NCBI GenBank assembly: GCA_944389585.1
Contig: CALXMW010000002.1
Location: forward strand, 1-64,000
Origin: an uncultured Kiritimatiellota bacterium
GTDB taxonomy: Bacteria; Verrucomicrobiota; Kiritimatiellia; RFP12; DVOR01
Reading direction: 5' to 3'
DNA: 64,000 nt
Of this stretch, positions 15,664 to 26,511 are shown piece after piece. Position numbers and translations under genes: made by a program. Each line of letters begins with the position of its first letter. Positions within the stretch are counted from its first letter, which is position 1. The notes below the pieces were generated by a model. It searched no databases, had not been told where the DNA came from, and saw only the letters and a list, made by a program, of their open reading frames with translations.

Positions 15664-18222
15664 TCAGAGCGTCTTGGGCAGCTCTTCCATCTCGTAGCAC
15701 TCGACGATGTCGCCCTCCTGGAAGCCCTCGAAGGCGCCGAAGCCGAGGCCGCACTCCTGCGCGGGGGCGATCTCCTTGACGTCTTCCTTGAAGTGCTTCA
15801 TGGTGGCGATGGGGCCATCGTAGAGCTGGTGCTTGCCGCGGAAGATGCGGAACTTGCCCTTGAAGCGCAGCGTGCCGTCGAGCATCTGGCAGCCGGCGAT
15901 CTTGCCCAGCTTGCTGATGTCGAAGACCTGGCGCACCTCGGCGTGGCCGCGGACGACCTCCTTGTACTCGGGCGGGATCAGCTCGAGCATGCAGCGCTTG
16001 ACGTGCTCGATGAGCTCGTAGATGATGCGGAAGGTGTTGATGCGCACGCCGTTCTGGCGGGCCATCGACTGCACGCCAGGCTCGCAGTTCACGCCGAAGC
16101 CGACGATAAGCGCGCCCTTCGCGCGCTGCACGTCCGCCGCCGTCACCGAGCCGACGCCGGAGTAAAGCACCTTCAGCGTCACCTTCTGGCTCTCGATGCC
16201 CTTGAGGCACTCGACCACGGCCTCGGCCGTGCCCTGCGTGTCGCCCTTGACGATGACGTCGAGCTGCGCCTTCTCGCCGCCGGCCAGGATCTTCGTCCAA
16301 TCGGCCATGGCCGAGCTCTGCGCCGCGGAGAGCGTCTCGAGCTTGTTCTGCTCGGCGGTCTTCTCGGCCAGCTCGCGGGCGCGCTTCTCGTTGAGCATCA
16401 CGCGGAACTCGGAGCCCGCCTCCGGCACGCCCGAGAGGCCCGTGCACTTGACGGCGATCGAGGGCCCGGCGCTCTTCACCGGCTTGCCGCGCTCGTCGAT
16501 GAGCGAGCGCACCTTGCCGTAATACTCGCCGCAGAGCACCACGTCGCCCACGTGCAGCGTGCCGCCCTGCACCAGCAGCGTCGCCGTCGGCCCCAGCCCC
16601 TGCTCGAGCTGGGATTCGATGACCGCGCCGTTCGCGCGGCGGTTCGGGTTCGCCTGCAGCTCCAGCACGTCGGCCTGCAGCAGGATCGTCTCGAGCAGGT
16701 CCTCGACGCCCTGGCCCGTGGCGCCGGAGACCTCGCAGCACTCGATGTCGCCGCCCCACGTGCTGGGGGTGAGCCCCTCGGCCTGGAGCATCTGGTAGAC
16801 GCGCATGGGGTTGGCCTCGGGCTTGTCGCACTTCGTCACGGCCACGAGCATCTGCACCCCGGCGTTGCGCGCGTGCTTGATGGCCTCGCGCGTCTGGGGC
16901 ATCACGCCGTCGTCGGCCGCCACGATGATGACGGCGATGTCGGTGATGTTCGCCCCGCGGGCGCGCATCGACTCAAAGGCCGCGTGCCCGGGCGTGTCCA
17001 CGAAGGTGATGAGGCGCTTGTTCCCCGCGTCGTCGGTCTGGTCCACCTCGATGGTGTAGGCCGCGATGTGCTGGGTGATGCCGCCGGCCTCGCCGGCCGC
17101 CACGTGCGTGTGGCGGATGTAGTCCATCAACGTCGTCTTGCCGTGGTCGACGTGGCCCAGGAAGGTCACCACCGGCGGCCGCGGCTTGAGATCCTCGGGC
17201 TTGTCCTCGGGGATCTCGTCGTCGGCGTCCTCGCTCTTGAGCTGCGGCTTGCGGTCGGCCGAGCGCTTGCTGCGCTCCTCCACCTCCACCGTGAAGCCCT
17301 TGGCCTCGGCCACCTTCTGGATGATGCCCGGCTCGAGCGTCTGGTTGATGGAGGCGAGCACGTTCAGGCCCATCAGGGCCACGATCAATTCGTTCGGGCG
17401 CATCCCCAGCAGCTCGGCCAGATCCTTGACGATCATCGGCCCGTGGATCTGCAACGTCCGCCCCTCGATGGTGGCGGCGGGGGCCTGCGTGGCGCGCGGC
17501 GCGGGGCCGCGGCCCTTCGGCGCGGGGACGTCGCGGCGGCCCTTGCGCTCGTCGCGGCCGCCGCGGGCGGGGCGCTCGCCCTTCGCGGGCGCGGCCTTCG
17601 GCGGGCGCGTCGGCGAAAGCCCCAGGGAGACGGGCGTGGACGTGACGGGCTTGGTGGGGGAAAGCGTCGGCTTGGTGGGGGAAAGCGTCGGCTTCGCGGG
17701 CGCGGTCTTCGGCGCCGGCTCGGGCGCGGGGGCGGGCGCAGGCTTGGCCTCGACCTTCGGCTCGGGCTTGGGTTCCGGCTTCGGCTCGGGCTTGGGCTCA
17801 GCCTTCGGCGGCTCGGGCGTGGGTTCCGGCTTCGGCTCGGGCTTGACCTCGGGCTTGGGCTCTTCTCTGGGCGGCTCGGCCTTCGGGGCGGGCGCGGGGG
17901 CGGGGCGGCCTTTGGCGAGGGCCTCGGCCTCCAACGCCTTCTGGCGGTGGGCCTCGACGGCCTCGCGGTTGCGGGCGGCCTCTTCCCTGCGCGCGGCGTC
18001 GGCCTTGGCGCGGCGGGCCTTGCGGGCGGCCTCGTAATCGGCCGCCAGGCGCTCCTTGGCGGCGGCGTCAAGCCCTTGGGCCCAGGCGCGCAGGGCCTCG
18101 ACCTCATCCGCCGCGAGGGCGGAGAGGGTGGAGGAAACCTCCAGGCCCAGGCGTTTGGCCTGCGCCAGGACGATGCCGGCGGGCAGGCCGGCCTCTTTGG
18201 CGAAATCGGAAACCCGCGTCAT
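15664..18222 (-). CDS. infB: Translation initiation factor IF-2
   Basis: IF-2 is the GTPase that brings initiator tRNA to the ribosome. The 852-residue protein has an N-terminal IF2N-like segment ([13 protein letters not shown]), then a long low-complexity region of [12 protein letters not shown] repeats and a duplicated KPTLSPT. The G domain follows, with GHVDHGKT near residue 355, DTPGHAAF and TKCDKPEAN, then the C-terminal domains. The ATG at 18222 lies 4 bp beyond the nusA stop, behind AGGAGGAG located inside the nusA end. An upstream in-frame ATG has no such site. Confidence 0.97.
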   Translation of the reverse strand: MTRVSDFAKEAGLPAGIVLAQAKRLGLEVSSTLSALAADEVEALRAWAQGLDAAAKERLAADYEAARKARRAKADAARREEAARNREAVEAHRQKALEAEALAKGRPAPAPAPKAEPPREEPKPEVKPEPKPEPTPEPPKAEPKPEPKPEPKPEPKVEAKPAPAPAPEPAPKTAPAKPTLSPTKPTLSPTKPVTSTPVSLGLSPTRPPKAAPAKGERPARGGRDERKGRRDVPAPKGRGPAPRATQAPAATIEGRTLQIHGPMIVKDLAELLGMRPNELIVALMGLNVLASINQTLEPGIIQKVAEAKGFTVEVEERSKRSADRKPQLKSEDADDEIPEDKPEDLKPRPPVVTFLGHVDHGKTTLMDYIRHTHVAAGEAGGITQHIAAYTIEVDQTDDAGNKRLITFVDTPGHAAFESMRARGANITDIAVIIVAADDGVMPQTREAIKHARNAGVQMLVAVTKCDKPEANPMRVYQMLQAEGLTPSTWGGDIECCEVSGATGQGVEDLLETILLQADVLELQANPNRRANGAVIESQLEQGLGPTATLLVQGGTLHVGDVVLCGEYYGKVRSLIDERGKPVKSAGPSIAVKCTGLSGVPEAGSEFRVMLNEKRARELAEKTAEQNKLETLSAAQSSAMADWTKILAGGEKAQLDVIVKGDTQGTAEAVVECLKGIESQKVTLKVLYSGVGSVTAADVQRAKGALIVGFGVNCEPGVQSMARQNGVRINTFRIIYELIEHVKRCMLELIPPEYKEVVRGHAEVRQVFDISKLGKIAGCQMLDGTLRFKGKFRIFRGKHQLYDGPIATMKHFKEDVKEIAPAQECGLGFGAFEGFQEGDIVECYEMEELPKTL

Positions 18223-18226
18223 ACGC

Positions 18227-19507
18227 TCACTCCTCCTTGGCGTCCACGATGGCCTGCGCATGGCCATAAATGTCGGCGACGGTCTCCTCGTCCAGCCCCG
18301 TGGCCACCTGGAAGTAGGCCTGCTCGGCCTCCAGGATGCCCTCGGGCGAATGGAAGCCCGCGTCCACCAGGCGCTCGGCCACGGCGCGGGTCACCTCGAG
18401 CTGCTCGGCCAGCCGGTGGATCATCTCGTCGCGCTTGTTCTCGAAGGTCTGCACGTCGTCGAGCGCGCCGATGGCCACGGGGGCGTCTGTGTCGATGGAG
18501 ATCTTCCAGCCGGTGAGCTTCGAGGCCAGGCGCACGTTCTGGCCCGCGCGGCCGATGGCCAGCGAAAGCTTGTCCGCCGGCACCGTCGCGTGGACGGCGT
18601 GGTTCTCCTCGTCCACCTCCAACGTCGTGGGCTCGGCGGGCTTGAGCGCCTCGCGGACGTAAAGCTCGGGGTCGTCGCTGTAACGCACGATGTCGAGCTT
18701 CTCGTTGTTCAGCTCGCGCACGATGTTCTTGACGCGCGAGCCGCGGATGCCCACGCACGCGCCCACCGGCTCCACCGAGGGGTCCAGGCTCCGCACCGCC
18801 ACCTTCGAGCGCCGCCCGGGGTCGCGCGCCACGCCCACCACCTCGACCACCCCGTCGGCCACCTCGGCCACCTCCAGGCGGAAGAGCGCCTTCACGAACT
18901 CAGGGCAGGCGCGCGAAAGCGTGATCGCCGGGCCCGAGCTGTCGTTCTGCACGCGCAGCACATAGGCGCGCACCACGTCGCCGGTGTTGTAATCCTCGCC
19001 GGGCAGGCGCTCCTTGGCCGGCAGCACCGCCTCGGTCTTGCCCAGCTCCACATAGACATCCTTGCGGGCCATCAACTTCACCGTGCCGGTGACGATGTCG
19101 CCCACGCGATCCTTATAGGCGTTGTAAACGTTCGAGCGCGCCGCGTCGCGGATCTTCTGCATGATGGTCTGCTTCGCGGTCTGCGCCGCGATGCGCCCCA
19201 GGCGCGCCGCCGGGAAAGGCACCTTCACCGTGTCGCCGTCCTTCGCCTCGGGGTCGAACCGCCGCGCCTGCTCCACCGTCAGGATCCCGGGCCCCCGCTC
19301 GCTGTCCGAGACGGGGTAAATATCCCACGCCTGAATCTCCAACGTCTTGCGGTCGATCCGCACCGTGAAATCCGCCGACACCTTCGTGTTCTTGCGCGCC
19401 GCCTGCTCCACAGACCCCTCGATGGCCTGCAAAATCGTCTCCCGGTCCACCCCGCGCTCACGCTCCAGGTAACCGATCACCGCCGCGAACTCCGCATTCG
19501 TCGCCAT
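18227..19507 (-). CDS. nusA: Transcription termination/antitermination factor NusA
   Basis: NusA binds RNA polymerase and nascent RNA to control pausing and termination. The 426-residue product has the N-terminal polymerase-binding domain, an S1 domain ([21 protein letters not shown]) and two KH domains ([20 protein letters not shown] and [20 protein letters not shown]). The ATG at 19507 follows AGGAGTTGGCGCG; an in-frame ATG nine codons upstream has no comparable site. rimP, the usual gene before nusA, is missing here. Upstream lie a strong promoter and repeat block C. Confidence 0.97.
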   Translation of the reverse strand: MATNAEFAAVIGYLERERGVDRETILQAIEGSVEQAARKNTKVSADFTVRIDRKTLEIQAWDIYPVSDSERGPGILTVEQARRFDPEAKDGDTVKVPFPAARLGRIAAQTAKQTIMQKIRDAARSNVYNAYKDRVGDIVTGTVKLMARKDVYVELGKTEAVLPAKERLPGEDYNTGDVVRAYVLRVQNDSSGPAITLSRACPEFVKALFRLEVAEVADGVVEVVGVARDPGRRSKVAVRSLDPSVEPVGACVGIRGSRVKNIVRELNNEKLDIVRYSDDPELYVREALKPAEPTTLEVDEENHAVHATVPADKLSLAIGRAGQNVRLASKLTGWKISIDTDAPVAIGALDDVQTFENKRDEMIHRLAEQLEVTRAVAERLVDAGFHSPEGILEAEQAYFQVATGLDEETVADIYGHAQAIVDAKEE

Positions 19508-19585
19508 CGCGCCAACTCCTTTTCGCTTTGCCAAAAGAGCGCAGGCTCCCGCCCACGCTCCCTACTTCAGATAGAAAACGCACGC

Positions 19586-19614
19586 ACAATACCACATTTC
19601 CCCCACCCTGTCAA
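19586..19614 (-). promoter_or_regulatory. Sigma-70-type promoter for the nusA-infB operon
   Basis: On the minus strand, TTGACA (19609-19614) and TATTGT (19586-19591) are exactly 17 bp apart. This is one of the clearest promoters in the window. It leaves a leader of about 75 bases before the nusA ATG. Confidence 0.85.
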
Positions 19615-19645
19615 GCAAACGCCCAGGCGCTGAGAACGACGATCG

Positions 19646-20452
19646 AGATCACAGAGGACACGCAGAGGGACACGGAGATTGAAGTCACCGTGAGCCGAAG
19701 GCGCGGGAGCCGAACCGGCGACCCTTCCACGGCCACCTTCCACGGCCAAGGACACAACGGACACAAAGGGGCCTGCGGCGAAAGAAACCACAGATCTCGC
19801 AGATTTGGAGCAGATTGAGGGCGTGCTGGCGCACGCAGGACAGCCAGGATTTTGGAAATCGCAAAGGGCACAACGGTCACAAAGAACAGCGAGCGCCCCT
19901 GCGGGGCGACAGGCGGGGCTCTGTCCCAGTGGTCCCTCCTCTCTGCCCACCCCAGCCCGTCGCCCGCTTGGCGGGCGTTGGCACGTCGCAGACGTGCCGC
20001 GGGTTGTCGCTGCGCGGGCTATCACAAAGGCTCAAAGCACCACAAAGGACACAAAGTCTTTTGGGATGCCTGTCAGGCACGTCGCAGACGTGCCGCGGGT
20101 AGTCGCTGCGCGGGCTATCACAAAGGCTCAAAGAACCACAAAGGACACAAAGTCTTTTGGGGTGCCTGTCAGGCACGTCGCAGACGTGCCGCGGGTAGTC
20201 GCTGCGCGGGCTATCACAAAGGCTCAAAGCACCACAAGGGGCACAAAGTCTTTTGGGGTGCCTGTCAGGCACGTCGCAGACGTGCCGCGGGTGCAGGGGG
20301 AGCTTCCCCCTGCCGGGGTCCAAGGGGCAGCGCCCCTTGCCCCTCCTCTTCCCCATTTTCCCTTCCCCCTTTGTGTCCGTTGTGTCCGTTGTGTCCGTTG
20401 TGATTTCCGTTCTCCGTGTGCCCCCGTGTGCCCTCTGTGTTCTCTGTGATCT
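19646..20452 (-). repeat. Intergenic composite repeat block C
   Basis: This 807-bp gene-free element is bounded by inverted ends: AGATCACAGAGGACAC at 19646 and CTCTGTGATCT ending at 20452. Read on the minus strand it begins with the CACAGAGGA/CACAAAGGA arrays and then the three-hairpin GC module (about 20270-20342). Next come three near-identical 96-bp tandem units (19982-20269), a CCCAGT-containing segment, and a conserved segment of about 130 bp (19781-19910, containing GCGTGCTGGCGCACGC). The opposite array closes it. Its minus-strand left end touches the terminator of the large secreted-protein gene. Confidence 0.85.
19982..20269 (-). repeat. Three tandem copies of a 96-bp unit inside block C
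   Basis: The sequence CACGTCGCAGACGTGCC recurs at 19982, 20078, 20174 and 20270, exactly 96 bp apart. The intervening sequence is nearly identical in each copy, including GCGGGCTATCACAAAGGCTC and CACAAAGTCTTTTGGG. Single copies occur in block D (about 26066-26160) and block F (about 57660-57755). No unique spacers are present, so this is not a CRISPR array. Confidence 0.93.
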
Positions 20453-20480
20453 AAAAAAGAGCCGCCCGGGGGCGGCTCTT
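20453..20480 (-). terminator. Intrinsic terminator after the large secreted-protein gene
   Basis: On the minus strand a perfect ten-pair stem, AAGAGCCGCC/GGCGGCTCTT, with a four-base loop runs into six T. The repeat block C end (AGATCAC) is the next sequence after the T-tract. Confidence 0.93.
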
Positions 20481-20499
20481 CTTGGATTTTGGGCTTGCC

Positions 20500-23400
20500 T
20501 CAGGGTGTTGCCTCGGGACGGGCCACCGAGACGGAGACGCCGTCCTTCAGCTGCTCCTCCGTCACCGGGAGGACGACCTCGCCCGCCTCGGCCTGGGCCG
20601 ACGCCTCAGGCGCGGCCACGACCTCGCCATTGATTCGATAGACGTTCCCCGCGGCGAAGCCGGCGTCGGCGCCTTCCGCGCCCGTCACCTTGACGACGAC
20701 CTCCCAGCCATCCACCGTGCGCCGCACGCCCGAGATGCCGAACTCATAGGCATAGGTCAGCGTGGCCTTGTCGGCGCTGGCCGTGGCCGTCAGGCCGGTG
20801 AAGCACCCGAGCACGTCGTTCAGCGCGGCGGCGGTCGCCTCGACGGACTTCCCGCCGCCAGTCGTCAGCCAGACGGTGTAATCACCGTTCGTGATCCCCT
20901 CCTTGGCCGCCGCCTGACGGAGCGCCAACGCCACCGCATCGTCCAGCCCGGAGAGCCCATTCGGCGCCGGCACATTGCAGATTTCGATACCCCAAGTGCC
21001 CTGACGCACATAGGCAGGCACCCACTCGGGGGCTTCATCATAGGGCTTCACCTCAGCCACGAACCCGTCCGGGATGGTGACCGCTCCGGAAGAAGTCAGG
21101 AAACGCACCCGCCCAGCGGACTGCTCATCCGCGGTCGCGGAGAGGATCATTTTGGCGGGAATGTCGGTAGCCAAAGTCTCACCCACCGTCATGACGGCGA
21201 ACTGCGGGCGATTCGTCCCGACGGCGTAGGTGCCCGCGCCGGTGGCGGGGAACCAGCCACTCGTGCCGGCCAGCGTGAGCGTGGCGTCCTTGGCAATGGT
21301 CGCACCGAGGAAGGATGTTGTCGTCGGCTGATCTCCTTCGAGCGTCAGCGTAAGCGCCCCGCTATTCACGGCAAGCGAGCCGTTGAGCCCCGTCACGCCG
21401 GTGATGGCATTGTCGGTGCCCTCGTTGACGACCTCCGTGCCGTTGTCGGTGAAGAGGGAATTACCCTCGATGGTGATGTTGTCACCCTCGAGCGCCAGGG
21501 TCGTGCCCACGTTGTACACACTCTTCAAGGTAAGGTTGGAGGCCGCGATCGTCAGGCCGCCGTTGAACTGAACAGAGGAGGCATCGATCTCGGTGCCGGA
21601 GACGCCCTCCAGGATGACCACCGCGCCTTCCAGCGTCAGATTAGCGAAAGAGGCGAAGCCCTTGGTCACCTGCAGGGTATACCCGGCGGGGAGTTCCCAC
21701 GCATCGGAGAAGTTCGCGTCGATCGTCAGGGTCGCGCCCGTCGTGAGCTTCACGCACGCCGGGATGGTGGGTTGGGCTTCTGTCGTCTCCAGCGTCACCT
21801 TGCCCTTCACAAAGATGGACGTCATCTTCGAGAGGTCGGTGTCGAGCGTCACCGTGATGGCCGCTTGGGTACCATCGAGGGTGACCGAGCCGGAGGTGGG
21901 GCACGTCGTCCCATCGGGGAGATTCGTCCAGTTTCCGGTAGTAGCCCAGTCTCCGGAGGTGGAGAGGGTGGGATAATCCGCCCCCCAAGAGAGGGTCAGC
22001 GTATCCTCGTTGTCGTCGACGGTGACGGTGATGGCCTTCGTCACGTCGTTGACAGTGTACGTGACGTTCTCAGGCTCCGTCGTCATCGAGGTGGGGAAGA
22101 CGATGGCGCCGTTCCCCCTCTCGGTGTCGCTCGGCGTGACGTCCAAGGAGGCACCCCCACTCACCGTCAGTTTCGGGCGCTGGTTGTCCGCAAGCGTGAG
22201 GTTGCCATTTTCCTGCACGGAAATCTCACCGGTGTACGTCTCCGCGTCAATGGCGCCGACCAACGCCACCGTTCCGGGGCCTTTAATCAAAACATCCGCG
22301 CTTCCCGTCAGCAACGTGCCGCTTTCACCAGCACTAAACGTCAATGTCGCACCTTCAGGGGCGGACAACGTCAGGGGCGAGGTCGGGGCATAACCGCTTC
22401 CATACGTCACGGAGGCCGAACTCTCCTTGACACGGACAGTGCCGCCATTGGTCACCAATTTAGGGCCACCGGCAAAGTTCGCGTTTTTGTCCGTCTCAAA
22501 GACACCGTTCGAGAGAACCTCAACGGTACCAGCGAGAGCGACTCCGCTAGCCGGATAACCACTCGGCCAAGGCATACGGCAACTATAGACAGAGAGGACG
22601 GCCTCGGCGTCCCCACCGCCGACGGTCAACTTCGCATTGTCGCACACCACCACGAAGCCACCCGCAGTTCGGTCAAGATCTGTGAATCCGAATCCAAATT
22701 CCTCTGCCTTCGTTGGGACGGAAAGCGTCCCGGCGACGACTTTATACTCCGCCTGGGCGCCCTCGACATGGAAGGCCCCTCGTTCTGGATAAGTCTGCGG
22801 GGCTCCGCTCGGGCACACCATCGTGCTCTTGCCGTTCACGGTGATGTCGGCGGATTGGGTGACGGTGACGTTGCCGGTGGTGAGCATCTGGCCGGAGACG
22901 GTCAGGGAGCCGCCCTCCTGCGCCTGGATTTCGAGGGTGGCGGCGGATTCGCCTCGGGTTTCGACGGTGACGGAGGCGACGGTGGCCGACTTGTCCAGGG
23001 TGACGATCTCGAGCTGCGAGGCGGCTGGCCTAAAGAAGACATCCGCATTCTTGCCGGGGACGACAAGGGAAGACCAGTTGCCGGGATTCGACCAGCGGTT
23101 GTCCCCGGCCAAGCCGGTCCAGAGGTAGGAGACCGAGAGCGCGCCGCCCTGGTTGCTCAACCACACGGGCTTGCCGGCGATGGAGCAGGAGAAGGTGCCG
23201 GTGATGGCAGTGGCGATCTGGCCTTTCTCGAAGCCTTTGGGGAGGCGGATTTCGGTGCCATCCAGGGCGAGCGTGCCGGAGATGAGCGCGGTGTCGCCGA
23301 GGGTGCACGCCGTCAGGTCGAGGATGGCGTCCGCGGGGAGCGTCACGTCGCCCGCGATGGTGGCACCCGAGGCGACCTTGACGAGGAGGGGCCGCGTGAG

Positions 23401-25594
23401 GTCGATGCCGGCGGTGAGGGTGGCCCAATCGGCCTGGCCGTCCACGGCGATAAGCGTGCGCTTGACGAGCTGCACCGCCGCGATGCCGGAGCGGTCATAG
23501 TCGTCGCTCACCAACCCTGTCTCGGGGCCGGTCTGCACCACCACGCCCTCGCCCTTCAGGGAGAAGTCGCCCGTCAGGCCGTTCACGCGCAGGGCGTTCA
23601 CGCCGAGCGCCGCCTGGCCCTTCTGGCTCACGTCGCCGAAGGCGTTGGGATCTTCGCGGTTGGCCGCGCCCACCGAGCCGTCGAGGGGCGCGCCGTCGAT
23701 GGCGACGGCGCCGAAGTCGGCATCGTAGGTGTAATAACTGCCGTTGACCTGCAGCGGACGATATTTGCGCCCCGCGTCGTTGGCAAGGTAGACGATGGCG
23801 TCGTAGGCCTCGAAGGGCACGGACGCGACGGTGACCTTCGCACCGTCATGGTCGCCCCCCACCCCATCATCCAGATAGGTGGGCAGGAAGGGCTCCGCGC
23901 CCTCGGCCTGCGCGGGGGTGTACGACCACGTGTCCTTGGAGGCCCACGTCACCGTGGCGCCCTGCCAATCCGCGGCGGTTGCCGCGCCGAAGAGCGTGGA
24001 AACGCTCTGCTCGCCGGCCGCGTCCGTCAAATCCACCCACGTCGCCGCGGGCACCTGGGCCAAGCCGTAATAGCCCTCTTTGTCAGAGACCGTGCTCGAC
24101 GCGACGGCACTGTTCCCGCTCCCGCCGGTGGCGAAGTTCAGGCTCATCACGCCATCCAGCGTCGGGTCAAACACCTCGCCGGTGCAGACGATCTGGAAGC
24201 CGCAGAGGCCGCCGAAGCTTGTGCTCTCATTGACCGAGGCGCGGGACGTGCCCAAGTCGATGGAAACATCTCCGGAAAGCCCTTCAATGAGCATGGTGTC
24301 CTGCCCATAACGCCCGACCTGACCTGCCGTGTAGCAGGCGCTCACCGTGCCCCAAAGGCCGGGATCGGCATCGCTGGCCACGGCGGCGTCAGAGGCATTC
24401 TCGCTCGGGTAAGCGTAGTATTTCACCGTCTCGCCGGCGGTGACCTTGGCGGGAGCCCACTTGCCCGACTCGGCATCCGTGGCCAGATAGAGGATGACGC
24501 TGTATTCGGTGTAGGGGACGTTCTTCAGCGCCAGCTCCGTGGTTTCGGCCACTTCGCTGGCGTCAGCATAGCCCATGCCCATCGCGCCGAGGCGTTGGGT
24601 GCGCTCCGTGCGCGCCGCCTCGTTTCCGGCCGCCGTCAAGTGCCAACCGCCGCCCATCTTGATTTCGAACTGGGCGGTCGTGTCGGCCCCGGTGCAGTCA
24701 ATGGCATTCTCGATGGTGCCACTGTTCGCGGAGGCACCCGTGGGGTTGAACTCGCTCCAGTTGGCATTCTCCACGGGAATCAGGCCGGAAGTGCCCGCCG
24801 TGTCCTTGATGCTGGATTGACCGCCATTGCGCCCGATGATGTTCACGTTGATGGTGCGGGGGACGCGCTCGACGATTTGGAAGCCGGCGAAACTGCCGCG
24901 GGGGATGTTGGCGGTAGATTGGGAGGCTTGGCGTTTCAGCGTGCGAATGGTGAGGGTTTCGCCGGAGATTCCAGAGACGATGAGGACGTTCTTGCCCAAC
25001 TGGGGCGTCGTCTGCGCGGTGGCCCCCCACTGCGCGGAGGTGTCCTCCGTGGTGACGGTGGTGCCATCGGCATAGGCGTAGTATTGGCCGTTGACCTGGA
25101 TGGGCTTGAAGCCGGAGCCGTTGTTGACGTTGGAATAGAGGTAAACGTCGTAGGCCTCGAAGGGGATGCCGGCGACCGTGATTTCGGCGGCATAGGTGGA
25201 GTTGTCGTCCCCCACGGTGATGGCCGTGCCATCGTCCAAGAAGGAGGCGAGCAGGGCGTTAGTGGACGAGGAACTATCAACCGACCATGTCGCGCCGGCA
25301 CGGAAGGTCAGCGTGGCGCCGGACGTGGCCCCGCTCACCTTGAGGGCTTGGGAGGTGGCACTCGTCCCGGTAATGTTGTCCCACTGCGACCCGGCGACGG
25401 CGACCTCGTCAAGGCCAAAGAGCGTGTCACCGGAGACGTCGTTCGTTACGCTATTGCCCGTGGCGAAGTTGACGCTGATGGCGCGGCCGGGGATGGTTGG
25501 GGCGATGCCCCCCCCCCGTACTGTCTTGGGCGAGCGCCGGCGTGGCGGCGAGGGCGGCGGCGCAGGCCGCCGCGAAAAGGGTTTTCCACATCAT
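20500..25594 (-). CDS. Giant secreted beta-repeat surface protein, interrupted by a poly-G frameshift
   Basis: The gene begins ATGATG at 25594 behind AAAGGA and encodes a signal peptide (MMWKTLFAAACAAALAATPALAQ). After DSTGGG a run of ten G shifts the frame, and translation would stop after 47 residues. With nine G the frame runs on to 20500 and gives about 1,697 residues; a GTG at 25338 lies within that frame. The mature protein starts with three diverged modules of about 210 residues, with ISVNFATG/MSLNFATG starts and VNGQYYAY/VNGSYYTY cores (about 25475-24865, 24857-24175 and 24150-23455). A long Gly/Thr/Val-rich stretch like autotransporter passenger beta-helices follows. No PEP-CTERM tail or beta-barrel is seen, so the anchoring mode is unknown. 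A surface adhesin role is inferred only from architecture. It has its own promoter and terminator. Confidence 0.8.
25508..25517 (-). repeat. Ten-base poly-G tract (poly-C on plus strand) at codon 27
   Basis: This is the longest homopolymer I saw in the window. It lies at the signal-peptide/mature junction of the giant secreted protein. Ten G put the downstream 5 kb out of frame; nine restore it. The mature sequence then continues IAPTIPGRAISVNFATGNS, matching the start of the third internal module. Confidence 0.9.
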
Positions 25595-25649
25595 GACACG
25601 TTTCCTTTCGCTGTGCGCGGGAGCACGGTTCCTCCCAGCGTTTATTTGT

Positions 25650-25678
25650 AGTATACGCTTTTTGTCCGCGCCATGCAA
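25650..25678 (-). promoter_or_regulatory. Sigma-70-type promoter for the giant secreted-protein gene
   Basis: On the minus strand, TTGCAT (25673-25678) and TATACT (25650-25655) are 17 bp apart. The leader before the ATG is about 50 bases. The strong boxes argue that the gene is live despite the frameshift. Confidence 0.8.
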
Positions 25679-25698
25679 GTTCTTTTTCACTGGGGGAA

Positions 25699-26448
25699 AG
25701 ATCACGGAGGGCACGGAGGGCACGCAGAGAGACACGGAGAACGGAAATCACAAAGGGGGTCTGCGGCGAAAGAAACCGCAAATCTCGCAGATTTGGTGCA
25801 GTTTGAGGGCGTGCTGGCGCACGCAGGACTGCCAGGAGTTTGGAAATCGCAAAGGCACAACGGCCACAAAGAACAGAGAGGCCCCTGCGGGGCGACGGAC
25901 AGGGCGCCGTCCCAGTTGTCCCAGAAGTCCCAGTTGTCCCAGACCGCGCCGCTGCCCACGCCGCGCTGGGGCCACTGGGACAACTGGGACGCTCAACGCC
26001 CCCAGCCCGTCCTCCGTTCTGCCCCTCCCTAGTCCGTCGCCCGCCTGGCGGGCGCTGGCTCGTCGCGGACGTGCCGCGGGTTTTCGCTGCGCGGGCTATC
26101 ACAAAGGCTCAAAGCACCACAAAGGACACAAAGTCTTTTGGGTTGCCTGTCAGGCACGTCGCGGACGTGCCGCGGGTGCAGGGGCAAGGGGAAGTTTGGA
26201 AGCTTGGAAGTTTGGAGGCTTGGCATTATCCGGCAAAGCGTGGGGTGTCGGAACAGGCACGTCCGGCGGACGTGCCGCGGGTGCAGGGGGAGCTTCCCCC
26301 TGCCGGGGTTCAAGGGGCGGCGCCCCTTGCCCCTCCCTCTCCATCCCCCATTTTCTCTTCCCCCTTTGTGCCCTTTGTGTCCTTCGTGTCCTTTGTGATT
26401 TCCAATTCTCCGTGCCTCTTTGTGTGTCCTCTGTGGTCTCTGTGGTCT
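25699..26448 (-). repeat. Intergenic composite repeat block D
   Basis: A 750-bp gene-free element between rplQ and the giant gene's promoter. It is bounded by AGATCACGGAGG at 25699 and its inverted counterpart CTGTGGTCT ending near 26448. Read on the minus strand it has the nine-base arrays, the three-hairpin module (about 26254-26335), a short TTGGAAG/TTGGAGG array (26190-26223), one copy of the 96-bp unit, CCCAGT inverted repeats (25913-25992) and the segment with GCGTGCTGGCGCACGC (25769-25900). Same orientation as block C. Confidence 0.83.
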
Positions 26449-26458
26449 TCTTTGGGGT

Positions 26459-26496
26459 AAAAAAAGGCCCCCGGCCGGGAGGTCGGGGGCTTTTTG
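26459..26496 (-). terminator. Intrinsic terminator of the alpha operon after rplQ
   Basis: On the minus strand the stem GCCCCCG/CGGGGGC with a ten-base loop is followed by CC and then a long T run. It lies 15 bases beyond the rplQ stop codon; block D begins about ten bases further on. Confidence 0.9.
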
Positions 26497-26511
26497 GTGT
26501 GTGTGCCGGGG

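Noticed and set aside
19982..20285. Possible CRISPR array (three regular 96-bp repeats)
   Set aside because: The whole 96-bp unit is repeated without unique spacers and no cas gene is nearby.
19805..20450. Open frames through the repeat blocks giving HKGHKE/TKDTK/RRRAAG-like peptides
   Set aside because: They arise from the nine-base arrays and palindromes, occur in several frames at once, and have no start-site or conserved domain. Treated as non-coding repeat.
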